Positions 1 to 9,102 of a stretch of 64,000 bases of DNA are shown in pieces. A program made the translations under genes and the position numbers. This stretch comes from Aquimarina agarilytica ZC1 (GTDB taxonomy: Bacteria > Bacteroidota > Bacteroidia > Flavobacteriales > Flavobacteriaceae): contig NZ_JH621249.1 of NCBI RefSeq assembly GCF_000255455.1, positions 93,738-157,737 on the forward strand. Direction: 5' to 3'. The notes beneath the pieces were generated by a model. That model made no database searches, was not told the origin of the DNA, and saw only the letters and a program-made list of their open reading frames with translations. Every line of letters begins with the position of its first letter. Position 1 is the first letter of the stretch.

Positions 1-867
1 AATCCATACTTGGTTGGAAGTGCCGGAACAGGAAAAACCACCATAGGCGAAAAAATTGCTTATGCGATAAAAGGAAGAGGGGAAAACGATGGTCAAGAAT
101 TACCATTTACCATTGTGAATTGCAACCAATGGACTTCGCCTATCGATATTAAAGGAGGACAAACCATTTCTGGTTACAAAGAAGGCGCACTTATAGAAGC
201 TTGGCGTGATGGTAAAATTTTAATCCTGGACGAAATGCCCAAGTTGGATGCCAATACCGCTGGATTGCTAAATGATGCTTTAGCAAAAAGCGCACGTGAA
301 GATGCTATTATCTTCAATGGGAATAATGAACCAATTAAGAAGCATAGAAACTTTGGTTGTATCGCTACAGGAAATGTCATAGGTAAAGGCGCAAGTGGAA
401 ACTACGTTGGAAATAACAAACAAGATGCATCTTTGCTTGACCGTTTTAGTGGTTGTATTTACCGCATTGGTTTTAACGAAACTTTAGAACGTCAACTCGT
501 TTATCCTGCGGTAGTAGATATTTGCCTTAACATTAGAAAATCCATTCTCAAATACGAAGGTAAAGAAGCTGGCGATGACGACACCGAAGATATTATGACA
601 CTTCGCACAATGCTTAACTTTGAACGCGCTTACGAGCTTGAAATGAAGCGAGAAACAGGAATGAAAGATGAGTTTGGAAAGACCTACCGTAAAATGCCAA
701 ATGGCAAAACGCTCAAGGATTCTCTACACAGCTATTTTATAGCAATGACCAAGGAAAAAGCTGAACACATCAAGACAGAAATTAACCTGGAAGGCTTTTT
801 AAACTCTTATAAAAGTAGCGGAATGAAGCAGGCTTTTATTACAGAGTTTAAGAGGAGGATTGGGTAA
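1..867 (+). CDS. MoxR-type AAA+ ATPase, 5' end cut by window
   Basis: The frame is open from base 1, so the true start lies left of the window; the TTG at base 10 falls inside the Walker A region and is not the start. Visible motifs are Walker A (GSAGTGKTT), Walker B (ILILDEMPKLD) and a sensor-1-like ATGN, in the order expected of MoxR-family chaperone ATPases. Such ATPases usually remodel protein complexes together with a VWA-domain partner, and the next plus-strand gene (4559-5578) looks like that partner. The 3' end overlaps the convergent SLATT gene by 20 bases, suggesting that a cassette was inserted directly behind it. I infer that it belongs with the virus-like series to the right. Confidence 0.8.
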   Translation, partial: NPYLVGSAGTGKTTIGEKIAYAIKGRGENDGQELPFTIVNCNQWTSPIDIKGGQTISGYKEGALIEAWRDGKILILDEMPKLDANTAGLLNDALAKSAREDAIIFNGNNEPIKKHRNFGCIATGNVIGKGASGNYVGNNKQDASLLDRFSGCIYRIGFNETLERQLVYPAVVDICLNIRKSILKYEGKEAGDDDTEDIMTLRTMLNFERAYELEMKRETGMKDEFGKTYRKMPNGKTLKDSLHSYFIAMTKEKAEHIKTEINLEGFLNSYKSSGMKQAFITEFKRRIG

Positions 868-1525
868 ATGTGTTAATTGCAATGAATAACGAAGGAGGTA
901 TAGTTACTAGCAGGAAATACCATCCGTAAACATTCCAATAATATCGAAGTGTAATTTCATTTTTGTTTAGATTCTTAACTTTATCAGGATTTGTCCTTTT
1001 CATATACTCTATGTTAGTCATTAAAAATCTATCATAATCTATACGAGAGTGATTGCCAGAAGTATTTAAAACGCTTTCATATCTTTTCGTTATATCTTTT
1101 GCGAAACTGAGCATTTCATAGCTAGAAGGGTCTTCTCTTAGGGTCTTGAATATTCTTAACTCATTATATAATTCTGATATTTTTAATCCACTGTCGTGAT
1201 GCATCTTTGCATTTAATTCATAATTCTGTGCATTTTCAAATTGACTAAAAACGAGAACCAAAATAGAGAGACCAGTAATTATGAAGTTAAGGGCATTTTG
1301 ACTAATCCCCAATTCTAATCCAAAAACTGTAATTAAACTCGCAATTATTAAATATGCTGAAATGATAGCCAAACCAACATTTGAAGTTTTGCCTTTAGTT
1401 CTAAGTCTTTTGTCACAGTTGAACCGCGATCCTTTTGTTGACCACATTTTATAATTTAATTCTTCAAAAAAGCTTTTACTTAAATAATCATTAGGAGCAT
1501 TTATTTCTTCATTAGTTTTTTTCAT
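848..1525 (-). CDS. SLATT-domain membrane protein, putative defence effector
   Basis: The 225-residue protein has two adjacent hydrophobic segments near residues 50-71 and 78-96, a helical middle with a DSGLKISELYNELR-type stretch, and a third hydrophobic segment near 197-218. This is the layout of SLATT proteins, 2TM effectors that associate with SMODS or SLOG sensors and are thought to form membrane pores. No sensor gene is adjacent; its only same-strand neighbour is the restriction-modification gene 18 bases upstream. The stop overlaps the end of the MoxR gene. The family call is from layout and composition only; a generic membrane protein is the alternative. Confidence 0.65.
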   Translation of the reverse strand: MKKTNEEINAPNDYLSKSFFEELNYKMWSTKGSRFNCDKRLRTKGKTSNVGLAIISAYLIIASLITVFGLELGISQNALNFIITGLSILVLVFSQFENAQNYELNAKMHHDSGLKISELYNELRIFKTLREDPSSYEMLSFAKDITKRYESVLNTSGNHSRIDYDRFLMTNIEYMKRTNPDKVKNLNKNEITLRYYWNVYGWYFLLVTIPPSLFIAINTFTQSSS

Positions 1526-1543
1526 AATTTAAAATGGAGTTTT

Positions 1544-4414
1544 TTAAAGGATCAATGATTTAGTTAATCTTACGCAATCATCTGAAATTATTTCATTTCT
1601 TTTTATAATACAGTTAGGAATCCCAGGGCTCTCAACTGTGTTTCCAATTTCTATTTCTGAAAAAACAAAATTATTTAGATCTAACAATTGAGAAAGAACA
1701 TCTTTTCTTTTATCAAAGCCATAAGCCTCCATTACCGCATCGTCAAGCTTTTTATGTGTTTTCTTGAGCGGATTTGAACCAGGTTGTTCAAGGATTCTAT
1801 AAAGGTCTCTCAATGTATAATTGTGCAACTCCATTAGTATGTTTCTTTCCTCTCGTAAGCTTTTGGCGATTTTCGCAACTTTCTTAACCTGCGAAATAGT
1901 CGGTTTTTGAGGAAAGGGAAATGTATCCCAAATTGAATCGGTAGTATATCTTGGGTCTCCTTTCATAGTAGAGCATTTTTCTTGATACCAAAGAATATGC
2001 GCTTGAGATTGAATTATACCGAATGTGTAATCATCATCAAAATTAAAAATTGTCAAAGCATCATTTGGATTAATCTCTGTTGACATAAATTCAAATATGG
2101 GACGTGCAGAAACTCTGGAACAAACAATTACTCGTTTATTTTTACTAATTGAATTTAACATATCCGTTCTACCATAGGATAGTTGCCACCATTTATTAAA
2201 AAAATTAATATGATGTTTATTTGTCTTTGCTTTTGGATTTTTCTCAAGAGCTTCCTTATTTTTTTTCTCCTGGTCATCGGATTTTATCTGACGCATAGGT
2301 AATACTTCGGTCTGAACTATTTTAAAAGGAGCTGCAAACGTTGAAGCTTTAATAACATCCATATCCCTAAAATCGATAACAAACCTTTTTGGTTGACTTT
2401 TTAAATTTCCCACAAGTTCTTGACCATTTAAATATGGCTTTACAACTTCTGAGTATGAGCTATTCTGTTCTATTAATTCCAGTGCTTTATTAACGGTTAA
2501 TAGAAAGCCCTTATTACCGTGAGTCTGACCTTGAAAAACAGATTTTGGATTTGTATTACAGCTCAAGACTTTCGCAGAAGTAACGTCTATTTGAAGAGAT
2601 AGACTACTATTGATTATATCTACTACATATTCTTTCTGCTCCTTATATTGATCTTCTACATATAACTGCTTTTTATTCGGGAACTTTCCTTTAGTCCAAT
2701 TTACAATTGAAACGAATACTACAGCATCCCCTTCCCAAGGTTGACTAGCTATTGCGTTTATGATTGTTCCGTTATTCTTCACGATATAGTCAAGACTACC
2801 TTCTCGACTATAGTTTTGTGTTATAGTGTTTGTACCTACTAATCCTGCATAGTCACCTTCATCGAGTAGTTTATGAGCTTTATAAAACCAATAAACACAA
2901 TAGTCAGCATTTCCAGAAATTTCAGGATAAGCATTCCATAGTTTATTTAAATATTCAATTCCATATTCATTCTGCATTTTATTTTTACTTTGATATGGAG
3001 GATTTCCTATTATGACATTTGCTTTGGGCCAGTTTGTAAATAATGCATCTGAGAAAATAATATTGTCGTCCATATTGTCCAAAGGAAGAGTTTCTTCCAT
3101 CTGAAAACCAAGACCTACCTGCATAGTATTTACCCAATCTTTAGTTTCATTGATTGCTATTTCCTTAGCTAACATTAAAGTGACTTTGGCTAATTCTACA
3201 GCAAATTGATTATAATCCATCCCGTGAAATTGTTTAATACTAACAATGGATTGTGTGCCAATTTCAAAAGCGCTTTTAGGAAAATCTTCGTGAATTTTAT
3301 TTAAAAGTTCCATTTCAATGCGCTTTAATTCTCTGTAAGCAACATATAGAAAATTACCACTACCACAAGCAGGATCTAAAACTTGATATTCAGAAAGCTC
3401 CTTCCTTAGTAGCTTCATATCTGTTAATGTCTTAGCCTTATTTATTTTATCTCGCCACGGTCGTATTATAGTTGGATGAACAATTTTTAAAATATCCAGT
3501 TCATTAGTAAAATGAGCTCCAAATGCGTGTCTTGCTTCTGCTCCCATACTACTTTGAAAAATAGTTCCAAAAATAGCGGGATTGACTTGACTCCATTTCC
3601 TTGATGCAGCATCTTTCATTCTATCTAGTTCCCAGTCTGTCAACTCAATAGCTTCTGGATTTGAAAACAAACCACCATTAAAATATTCAACTTCTTTAAA
3701 ACGTCCACCTCGTGCTGGAATACTTGAATCCATTTGAGTAAAAAGTTGATTTATTAAATCGTAAGAATTACCCTTTTGATTTTGGCAATCAATTAAGATT
3801 TGAGTAAAAATATCTTTTGGTAAAAGATTATAGTCTTCAGCAAACATTGTGAATATGCACTGCAACATAAATCTTTGTGCTACTAATCTATCTTCTCCTC
3901 TCTCAATCAAGGAATTAAATACATCAGCAACAATATTGGCTGTTTTACGAGTTGCCTCTTCTAGATTATTCTTAAAAACAGGTATTTCTGGTTTTTCAAA
4001 CATAAAATTGAAAGCAGTATATCTATCTGGAAGATCCTCTAGCTTTATTATATCAAGTGGCTCATCTTGAATGGAGAAATCATAGATGTAAAATTCTTTA
4101 AAATTACAAAGGATTGAATACTTAGGTTGTAATGGTCTAAGTTTCCACCAATAATCAAAAATTTGTGTTCTGTGACTTTGAAGTTTAGCACCTTTCTTTT
4201 TCATTTCAATGAGAACTTTATCTTCCCAGAGTAAATCCGCAAAATTGGTCTTTTTCTTAGTTTTTACTCTAAATTCTAAAGTAGCCCCAGCTTCTTTATA
4301 TCCATCGTGTCCAAAAGCTTGAAAAAGTCTGTCACAAAACACTTGCGCTTCACCCTTTTCATCGCCATCTAATGACATTGTATAATTGACTAAAGCCTCT
4401 ATTTTTTCTCTCAT
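1544..4414 (-). CDS. MmeI-like (type IIL/IIG) fused restriction-modification enzyme
   Basis: A single 956-residue chain combines nuclease, methyltransferase and specificity parts. The N-terminus carries a PD-(D/E)XK signature with D60, E70 and K72 (EMKKKG). Adenine-methyltransferase motif I (LDPACGSGNF) starts near residue 347 and motif IV NPPY near 470; the rest, to 956, would hold target recognition. Such enzymes methylate adenine on one strand of a short site and cut unmodified DNA a fixed distance away. The length fits the MmeI family. It is probably cotranscribed with the downstream SLATT gene (18-base gap). The DNA here looks clearly more AT-rich than the flanking plus-strand genes, consistent with recent acquisition. 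Confidence 0.8.
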   Translation of the reverse strand: MREKIEALVNYTMSLDGDEKGEAQVFCDRLFQAFGHDGYKEAGATLEFRVKTKKKTNFADLLWEDKVLIEMKKKGAKLQSHRTQIFDYWWKLRPLQPKYSILCNFKEFYIYDFSIQDEPLDIIKLEDLPDRYTAFNFMFEKPEIPVFKNNLEEATRKTANIVADVFNSLIERGEDRLVAQRFMLQCIFTMFAEDYNLLPKDIFTQILIDCQNQKGNSYDLINQLFTQMDSSIPARGGRFKEVEYFNGGLFSNPEAIELTDWELDRMKDAASRKWSQVNPAIFGTIFQSSMGAEARHAFGAHFTNELDILKIVHPTIIRPWRDKINKAKTLTDMKLLRKELSEYQVLDPACGSGNFLYVAYRELKRIEMELLNKIHEDFPKSAFEIGTQSIVSIKQFHGMDYNQFAVELAKVTLMLAKEIAINETKDWVNTMQVGLGFQMEETLPLDNMDDNIIFSDALFTNWPKANVIIGNPPYQSKNKMQNEYGIEYLNKLWNAYPEISGNADYCVYWFYKAHKLLDEGDYAGLVGTNTITQNYSREGSLDYIVKNNGTIINAIASQPWEGDAVVFVSIVNWTKGKFPNKKQLYVEDQYKEQKEYVVDIINSSLSLQIDVTSAKVLSCNTNPKSVFQGQTHGNKGFLLTVNKALELIEQNSSYSEVVKPYLNGQELVGNLKSQPKRFVIDFRDMDVIKASTFAAPFKIVQTEVLPMRQIKSDDQEKKNKEALEKNPKAKTNKHHINFFNKWWQLSYGRTDMLNSISKNKRVIVCSRVSARPIFEFMSTEINPNDALTIFNFDDDYTFGIIQSQAHILWYQEKCSTMKGDPRYTTDSIWDTFPFPQKPTISQVKKVAKIAKSLREERNILMELHNYTLRDLYRILEQPGSNPLKKTHKKLDDAVMEAYGFDKRKDVLSQLLDLNNFVFSEIEIGNTVESPGIPNCIIKRNEIISDDCVRLTKSLIL

Positions 4415-4558
4415 TTAAACAGTATCTATATATTTTCTAAAGTTAAAAATATCTAAACAAGTATATAGGAATTATTCCATATATCTTGAACGAACGTCCC
4501 AAACTACAATCCCATTACGCAACTCACAGCACCACAAAAATTACTTTTATGAGCATAC

Positions 4559-5578
4559 GTGAGCGCACCACAAAAACATACCATCTCAAGTAACGATGGC
4601 AAATACAACTATCTCTTATTTGATAGTGTGTTTGCCTTTAATGCATTTGTAGATGATGAAGTCAAGCAACTATCTACCGCAAACCAATCGCGTTGGGATT
4701 GGGTAACGCAAAGCACGAGCGATAATATAAAAAACGGTACAAATTGGTACGGCACACCAGCGCCCAAAGATGTAACCGAATTAGAAACGCATCGCACCTT
4801 TTTGGGAATGCCTCTGGTAGAGAAAATTCAGCCTAAAATCAAAGACAAGCTTGCCGAGTACCTTCAGTATCTCAACGATGCCGTAATACCAAAACCCAAG
4901 ATGGCGTATAACGATAGAGGTCTGGGCGTTTTCTCTTTTGAACGTGCTGCAATGGCTTTGTTTCAGCAGTTTCCTGTGAATACTGGAACACCGCTTGACA
5001 CTTCTGTAAGCCAAATGAATATTGAGCTGCGCAACAAACAAATCCAGACTTCGGTAAAAAGTGTGTACGCTTATTTTCAGGATAAACAGCAATCGTATCC
5101 ATCGTTGCAATTGTACCTGATGGCAGGTGCAAATGCACAGGTAAAAGGGAACGATTTACTTTATGTAGGTCTTGCTTGCGCTGAGTTGGTTGAGTTTATG
5201 GAGTTGCGTGGTGTTTCGGTAGAAGTGAATGTGATGCTAGGCACATCCTTTAATAATCAGGTCACAATGGGTTGCGTGCGCGTCAAGCGATTTCAGGATA
5301 AACTGGATAAAAATCAGCTGTTGTTAATGAGCAGCGACCCCAGGTATTTTCGCTATCGAGGTTTCAAATCTCTGGTGGCGATGAGCAATTATTTTGGGTT
5401 GACCATTCCTTCAGGTTTAGGGACGATTTCTGCTAGTATGGGTAACTCTTTCGCGAAAGCGGTCAACGAAAAAGCCTTCGTCTTTGAACAGAGTTACTCG
5501 ATGGCATCTGCCGTAAAAGAGGTCTCTCAAATCATTACCAATTATAAAAAACAACTGGATGCGAAAACCAAAAATTAA
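4559..5578 (+). CDS. Probable VWA-like partner of the MoxR ATPase
   Basis: The 339-residue protein starts at GTG 4559; an ATG ten bases upstream is out of frame. Alternating hydrophobic strands such as LQLYLMAGANA and VSVEVNVMLGTS, followed by RYFRYRGFKSLVA, suggest a Rossmann-like VWA-type fold of the sort encoded beside MoxR genes in phage-like clusters. I see no clear MIDAS DxSxS motif, so metal binding is unproven. The final part (NSFAKA) contains one copy of the dispersed palindrome. It overlaps the next gene by 20 bases. The link to the MoxR gene at the left edge, now separated by a defence cassette, is an inference. Confidence 0.5.
   Translation: MSAPQKHTISSNDGKYNYLLFDSVFAFNAFVDDEVKQLSTANQSRWDWVTQSTSDNIKNGTNWYGTPAPKDVTELETHRTFLGMPLVEKIQPKIKDKLAEYLQYLNDAVIPKPKMAYNDRGLGVFSFERAAMALFQQFPVNTGTPLDTSVSQMNIELRNKQIQTSVKSVYAYFQDKQQSYPSLQLYLMAGANAQVKGNDLLYVGLACAELVEFMELRGVSVEVNVMLGTSFNNQVTMGCVRVKRFQDKLDKNQLLLMSSDPRYFRYRGFKSLVAMSNYFGLTIPSGLGTISASMGNSFAKAVNEKAFVFEQSYSMASAVKEVSQIITNYKKQLDAKTKN
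5448..5459. repeat. Dispersed palindrome CTTTCGCGAAAG
   Basis: Exact 12-base core inside the VWA-like gene, read as SFAKA. The outer arm is imperfect on the left. Confidence 0.9.
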
Positions 5579-5891
5579 ACTGGAACCACAAGTAGTTCAA
5601 CGGATAATGGATAGAGCTATTGAAATCAATAAAGGATGCGCTGAAAGGTGTAGAGATTTTCGAGTTATGCTTTCGCAAAAGCGAAAAAACACCTTAATCC
5701 TGCGCTGGACTACCATCGATATTTCAGATATCGAACGTCCTGTGCAATGTTACAGATATGAGTGTTTTGAGATGGATGGAACACCGCAATTATGTTCCAT
5801 TCATTATGCGAATCAAGAGGAAGCCAATGATTTTTTCTGGTCGCTAGAACCGCTCTACCAACAAGAATATGCCATAGACCATAAATTATAG
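5559..5891 (+). CDS. Hypothetical protein, 110 aa
   Basis: I do not recognise this family. The protein is soluble, starts with a basic helix (KPKIKLEPQVVQRIMDRA) and ends with an acidic and aromatic half. Its start lies inside the preceding gene, a 20-base overlap that implies translational coupling, and its stop directly precedes the next ATG. A degenerate form of the dispersed palindrome (CTTTCGCAAAAGCG) lies near base 5670. It is probably part of the same operon as the VWA-like gene. Confidence 0.7.
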   Translation: MRKPKIKLEPQVVQRIMDRAIEINKGCAERCRDFRVMLSQKRKNTLILRWTTIDISDIERPVQCYRYECFEMDGTPQLCSIHYANQEEANDFFWSLEPLYQQEYAIDHKL

Positions 5892-6209
5892 ATGATGTAT
5901 AAAACCAAAGAAATAAACAAAGCCACTTTAAAAGCGTTGCAGATAAAAAATCAAGAGGAAATTGTAGAACTCACAGGTAGTAAACTGAATCCAGTACAAG
6001 CTTGGGAAGTCATTAAATCTACTTCGGAAAATTTTAGTAAGCCTGATGCTAAGGCACAAGAGGCAGATGCCTTGCTTTATAAAATGCTACATCCAGAGGT
6101 TTCCAAAAAGAAGGCTAAAAAGAATGATACCGAAATCATTCGCCTCAAGGAGAAAGAACGTGCCAGAGCGCTTGAGCTTCTGGAACTAGAATTATTAATC
6201 GCTGCTTAA
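5892..6209 (+). CDS. Hypothetical protein, 105 aa, charged helical
   Basis: This unrecognised small protein consists mainly of charged helices, with a lysine-rich stretch (KKKAKK) near residue 75 and a leucine-rich coiled C-terminus (ARALELLELELL). There is no membrane segment or signal peptide. It starts directly after the previous stop, with two ATG codons in a row, and lies ten bases ahead of the next gene, so the operon arrangement is clear. Function cannot be assigned. Confidence 0.7.
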   Translation: MMYKTKEINKATLKALQIKNQEEIVELTGSKLNPVQAWEVIKSTSENFSKPDAKAQEADALLYKMLHPEVSKKKAKKNDTEIIRLKEKERARALELLELELLIAA

Positions 6210-6218
6210 AACTAAACA

Positions 6219-6851
6219 ATGACCATACTACAATTACAAGCGCTCGATATGAGCCTCGTTCAACCTGAAGCGTTGAAAACTGCCGTTCAGGATATTCTGG
6301 ACGACTACAACGCCACGTCTGATAAAAAAGCCTTTGAAGACATCGCCAAAGAGAATATTGAAAAAGTGTTTTTGCTGGTAGAACGTCTCGCTCCTAAAGC
6401 TATTAAAAAGTCAAAAGAAGAAGCTCCGAAAAAGACGGAGAAAAAAGAGGTGGCAAAAGATGAAAAGGAAACTACTCCAGAAAAGAAAGCTTCTGAAAAG
6501 CCTAAAAAACCGAATAAAACGGTAAAAAAAGAACTGGATGCTTTAAGTAAAGATATTAAGGCGTGTCGGCTAAAAATTAAGAAGTACAATGAAGAAAAGC
6601 GCAAAAATCAGCCTAAGAAACCCAAGCCGATGCGTCATACTAAAATCAAAAATCACTTTGTCGCTATTGCTAATCTAATTCCTCCAGCGCATAAAGAAAA
6701 TATAAAGATGCAAAAGGAAGCTGAGAAGATTCTGCTTCGTGCCTATCGAGGTATAATGAATACCTACGGAATCAACTTTGTACGTGCTGAAGCTGGCGAA
6801 AAAGAGATTAAAGAGAGATACGATAAAATGGAAGAAAAAGCTAAGAAATAA
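6219..6851 (+). CDS. Hypothetical lysine/glutamate-rich protein, 210 aa
   Basis: The protein has a predicted helical N-terminus, a long low-complexity Lys/Glu/Pro middle (about residues 65-110) and a basic C-terminal helical region. The charged middle is probably disordered, and the basic end could bind nucleic acid or another acidic protein of the cluster. No enzymatic motif is visible. It lies ten bases after the previous gene and two bases before the next. The family is unknown to me. Confidence 0.7.
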   Translation: MTILQLQALDMSLVQPEALKTAVQDILDDYNATSDKKAFEDIAKENIEKVFLLVERLAPKAIKKSKEEAPKKTEKKEVAKDEKETTPEKKASEKPKKPNKTVKKELDALSKDIKACRLKIKKYNEEKRKNQPKKPKPMRHTKIKNHFVAIANLIPPAHKENIKMQKEAEKILLRAYRGIMNTYGINFVRAEAGEKEIKERYDKMEEKAKK

Positions 6852-6853
6852 GT

Positions 6854-7099
6854 ATGAATAAGAAAGTATTGATTATCACGGGCGCAGGACTCGCCATAGG
6901 TTTTGCAGAGGCGCTTATTTATTACAATTTAGGGAAGAATGACCAGCAAGAAAAATTCAAATTTCAAATACCAAAAGGTGCCGAACTTTTAAAAACCACA
7001 GGTATCATTATCGCCACCTCACTCGCCACCGCTGCACTCTCAAATATCATTGAAAATGCAATGCAAGACAAAGAACAACTTATCCCAGTAACCGCATAG
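6854..7099 (+). CDS. Small membrane protein, 81 aa, two hydrophobic segments
   Basis: Two hydrophobic segments are visible: residues 5-25 (glycine and alanine-rich) and about 46-66 (TTGIIIATSLATAALSN). They are joined by a charged loop, so both ends probably face the same side of a membrane. Like the many small membrane proteins at 18813-31878, it fits a particle or complex embedded in a membrane. It is in the operon with the preceding genes, at two-base spacing. No family was recognised. Confidence 0.7.
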   Translation: MNKKVLIITGAGLAIGFAEALIYYNLGKNDQQEKFKFQIPKGAELLKTTGIIIATSLATAALSNIIENAMQDKEQLIPVTA

Positions 7100-7102
7100 A
7101 TT

Positions 7103-7579
7103 ATGAAAAAAATAGAACATAAAACTTTCCTAAAGAATAACAGTCTCGATAAAAAATTACTCCTGGAACCGATTCAAGATAAAATTGAAATTTTTGACAG
7201 AATGTACAAACTCTTAGATACCGTTTCTGATTGTGAAAAAGGAGATTTGCTAGAACAACTGGAGGAGCTTGACCTCGAAATCCTAGAAGATATAGATGAA
7301 GAATATGCAGATAAGCTTGAGTTCAACGAAATTGAAGAAGCTCTTGAAGAAGCACCAGCTATTGAAACAATAGCTCCAAAAAAAGGAGTTCAAAAGCCTA
7401 CTACTGACGAGGCTATTTTGGATGAGTTGGTAAAAATGGGACGTACTCAGGACATAGGGCGTTCTACCTTTAAAGATTTAGGATTAAAGTCTAAACTCGG
7501 TTGGGAAACAATTATTGGGAAGTATCGTGTGGTTAGGACTAGTGTTTTTAGGTATCGGTATGCGGTAGAGAAACAATAA
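7103..7579 (+). CDS. Hypothetical protein with acidic middle, 158 aa
   Basis: The N-terminal half is acidic and helical (EQLEELDLEILEDIDEEYA). The C-terminal 60 residues have a basic, strand-rich look with TTDEAILDELVKMGRTQDIG, possibly a small winged-helix-like unit. It is the last plus-strand gene before the Gabija-like cassette and is followed by a bidirectional terminator. The series appears to resume at 13087, so the cassette probably entered here. Function is unknown. Confidence 0.7.
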   Translation: MKKIEHKTFLKNNSLDKKLLLEPIQDKIEIFDRMYKLLDTVSDCEKGDLLEQLEELDLEILEDIDEEYADKLEFNEIEEALEEAPAIETIAPKKGVQKPTTDEAILDELVKMGRTQDIGRSTFKDLGLKSKLGWETIIGKYRVVRTSVFRYRYAVEKQ

Positions 7580-7586
7580 AGTAAAG

Positions 7587-7617
7587 AAAAGACTAAATGT
7601 ATCAATTTGGTCTTTTT
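7587..7617. terminator. Bidirectional Rho-independent terminator
   Basis: The arms AAAAGACTAAAT and ATTTGGTCTTTT form a hairpin with one G-U pair and a very short loop, flanked by A on one side and T on the other. It sits exactly between two convergent genes (stops at 7579 and 7622) and can serve both. Confidence 0.75.
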
Positions 7618-7621
7618 GCTA

Positions 7622-9082
7622 TTACACATATTCCTTCAGATAGTAGTCTCTAAGAATCTCTTTAAACTTTTTGTCATTTAATTGATTAGCTTTTTCCATA
7701 ATCGCTTTTTGATCCAGAAAATCAAAGTCAAATTTTTTGACGCTTTCTTTAGTTTTTTTCAATATTATTAAAGCCTCATCCGTGAATCCGCCAGTACTCC
7801 ATATTTCAAATCGATGTCGTTTTTCTGGAAATCTTAAGTTGAGCCATCCGCGAATTTCTCTAACTTTTTCCGAAATATACGCTTCTATATATTCAGCATC
7901 AATAGGATAATTATATCCTTTGCACTCTATAATAAACATCTCATTTTCCGTACTTGCGAGAACATCTATCTCTCTTGTTCTAACTGAATCTACGACTGGA
8001 ACTCTTTTCCCAATATTTAAGGATTGAGAGTACTTGCTATAATAGAATCCAACTGCTAATTCAAATAAATCTCCCCGCAAATTGTTTGTTTTCCCATCTA
8101 CAAGCTTCGTTAGCTTCTTCATTAAATTTAAATACTTCTCTGGTTCAGTTTTTAGTATTGCGCCAGCATTGGTAACGGTGTTAATTAAATTTTTAAGTAG
8201 GTCGCTATAATCTTTCCCAAACAATTCCTTAATTGATGCGACTAAAACACCTTTACTTTTTAGCTGATTTAGTCCTTCTGATGAAATTCCATCTACGAGC
8301 AAAACAGGTAGCAATTTCAATGTGGGATTAGAGGCTTTAATAGTTGCGATTTTACGTGTAAAAAATCCAATTGTCGTATCGTTTGTAGTATTCCCAATTA
8401 AAATGTCCGCGACCAAAAAACCAGGTTTCTTTATCTTACTGGTATAGCCTACGAGACCATCTATATATGATGGCGCCGTAAAACCAAATTGAAAACCACC
8501 AACTATATTATTGTTCTTTCCCCTTTTAAATGAAACCATACCTATGTTTTTGCTCCAAATTTCAAATTGTTGAAGTACTAATTTCTTTGATAGTTGGATT
8601 CCTTGTATGTGTCTTTGATTAGGTTTTTGGTGCTCTGTAAAAGAACTGTTGAGTCGATATTCCCCATTTATCGTTTCTGAAATTAAATTATGCTTCTTGA
8701 GTAACTCTATGAGTGTGGAAAACTTCATATGTCCTTTTATTGCATTTACAGGACTCAGAGTATAGTTAGCGAGTTCGTTAACCGGAAGAAGGCCGTGATG
8801 ATATTTTAAAGCATTTAGAAGATAAAAACATCGTTTGCCATCTGTTCTAAACGCCTCTAATAAATCAAGATAATATGCTTCTGTTTGGTAATTATCCGAA
8901 TGATAAACAAAAACTTTCTTGTCTGAAAAAAGTCCACTTAATTTATGAATAGGACTTCCAAGTCTCTCAATTTGTTTTCGAGCAGCATCATTTGAAATTC
9001 CTTTTCTTTTCTGTATATATTTGGCTAAATCTCCAGATAAAATACCGCCTTTTTTACTTAAATATTTTTGAATATATGTCAC
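7622..9082 (-). CDS. PD-(D/E)XK nuclease-like protein with N-terminal helical domains, Gabija-associated
   Basis: In this 486-residue protein the last third carries a restriction-endonuclease-like core: E in GDLFELAVG near residue 340, D in REIDVLAS near 373 and E-x-K in FIIECKGY near 386. The first 160 residues look like winged-helix DNA-binding units (ISNDAARKQIERLG; SPVNAIKGHMKFSTLIELLKK). I infer a DNA-targeting nuclease. It lies 20 bases downstream of the GajB-like helicase on the same strand and so is likely the third gene of that operon. Canonical Gabija has only two genes, so this may be an accessory nuclease or a separate system sharing the operon. Confidence 0.65.
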   Translation of the reverse strand: MTYIQKYLSKKGGILSGDLAKYIQKRKGISNDAARKQIERLGSPIHKLSGLFSDKKVFVYHSDNYQTEAYYLDLLEAFRTDGKRCFYLLNALKYHHGLLPVNELANYTLSPVNAIKGHMKFSTLIELLKKHNLISETINGEYRLNSSFTEHQKPNQRHIQGIQLSKKLVLQQFEIWSKNIGMVSFKRGKNNNIVGGFQFGFTAPSYIDGLVGYTSKIKKPGFLVADILIGNTTNDTTIGFFTRKIATIKASNPTLKLLPVLLVDGISSEGLNQLKSKGVLVASIKELFGKDYSDLLKNLINTVTNAGAILKTEPEKYLNLMKKLTKLVDGKTNNLRGDLFELAVGFYYSKYSQSLNIGKRVPVVDSVRTREIDVLASTENEMFIIECKGYNYPIDAEYIEAYISEKVREIRGWLNLRFPEKRHRFEIWSTGGFTDEALIILKKTKESVKKFDFDFLDQKAIMEKANQLNDKKFKEILRDYYLKEYV

Positions 9083-9102
9083 ACCACACTATTTATATAA
9101 TA

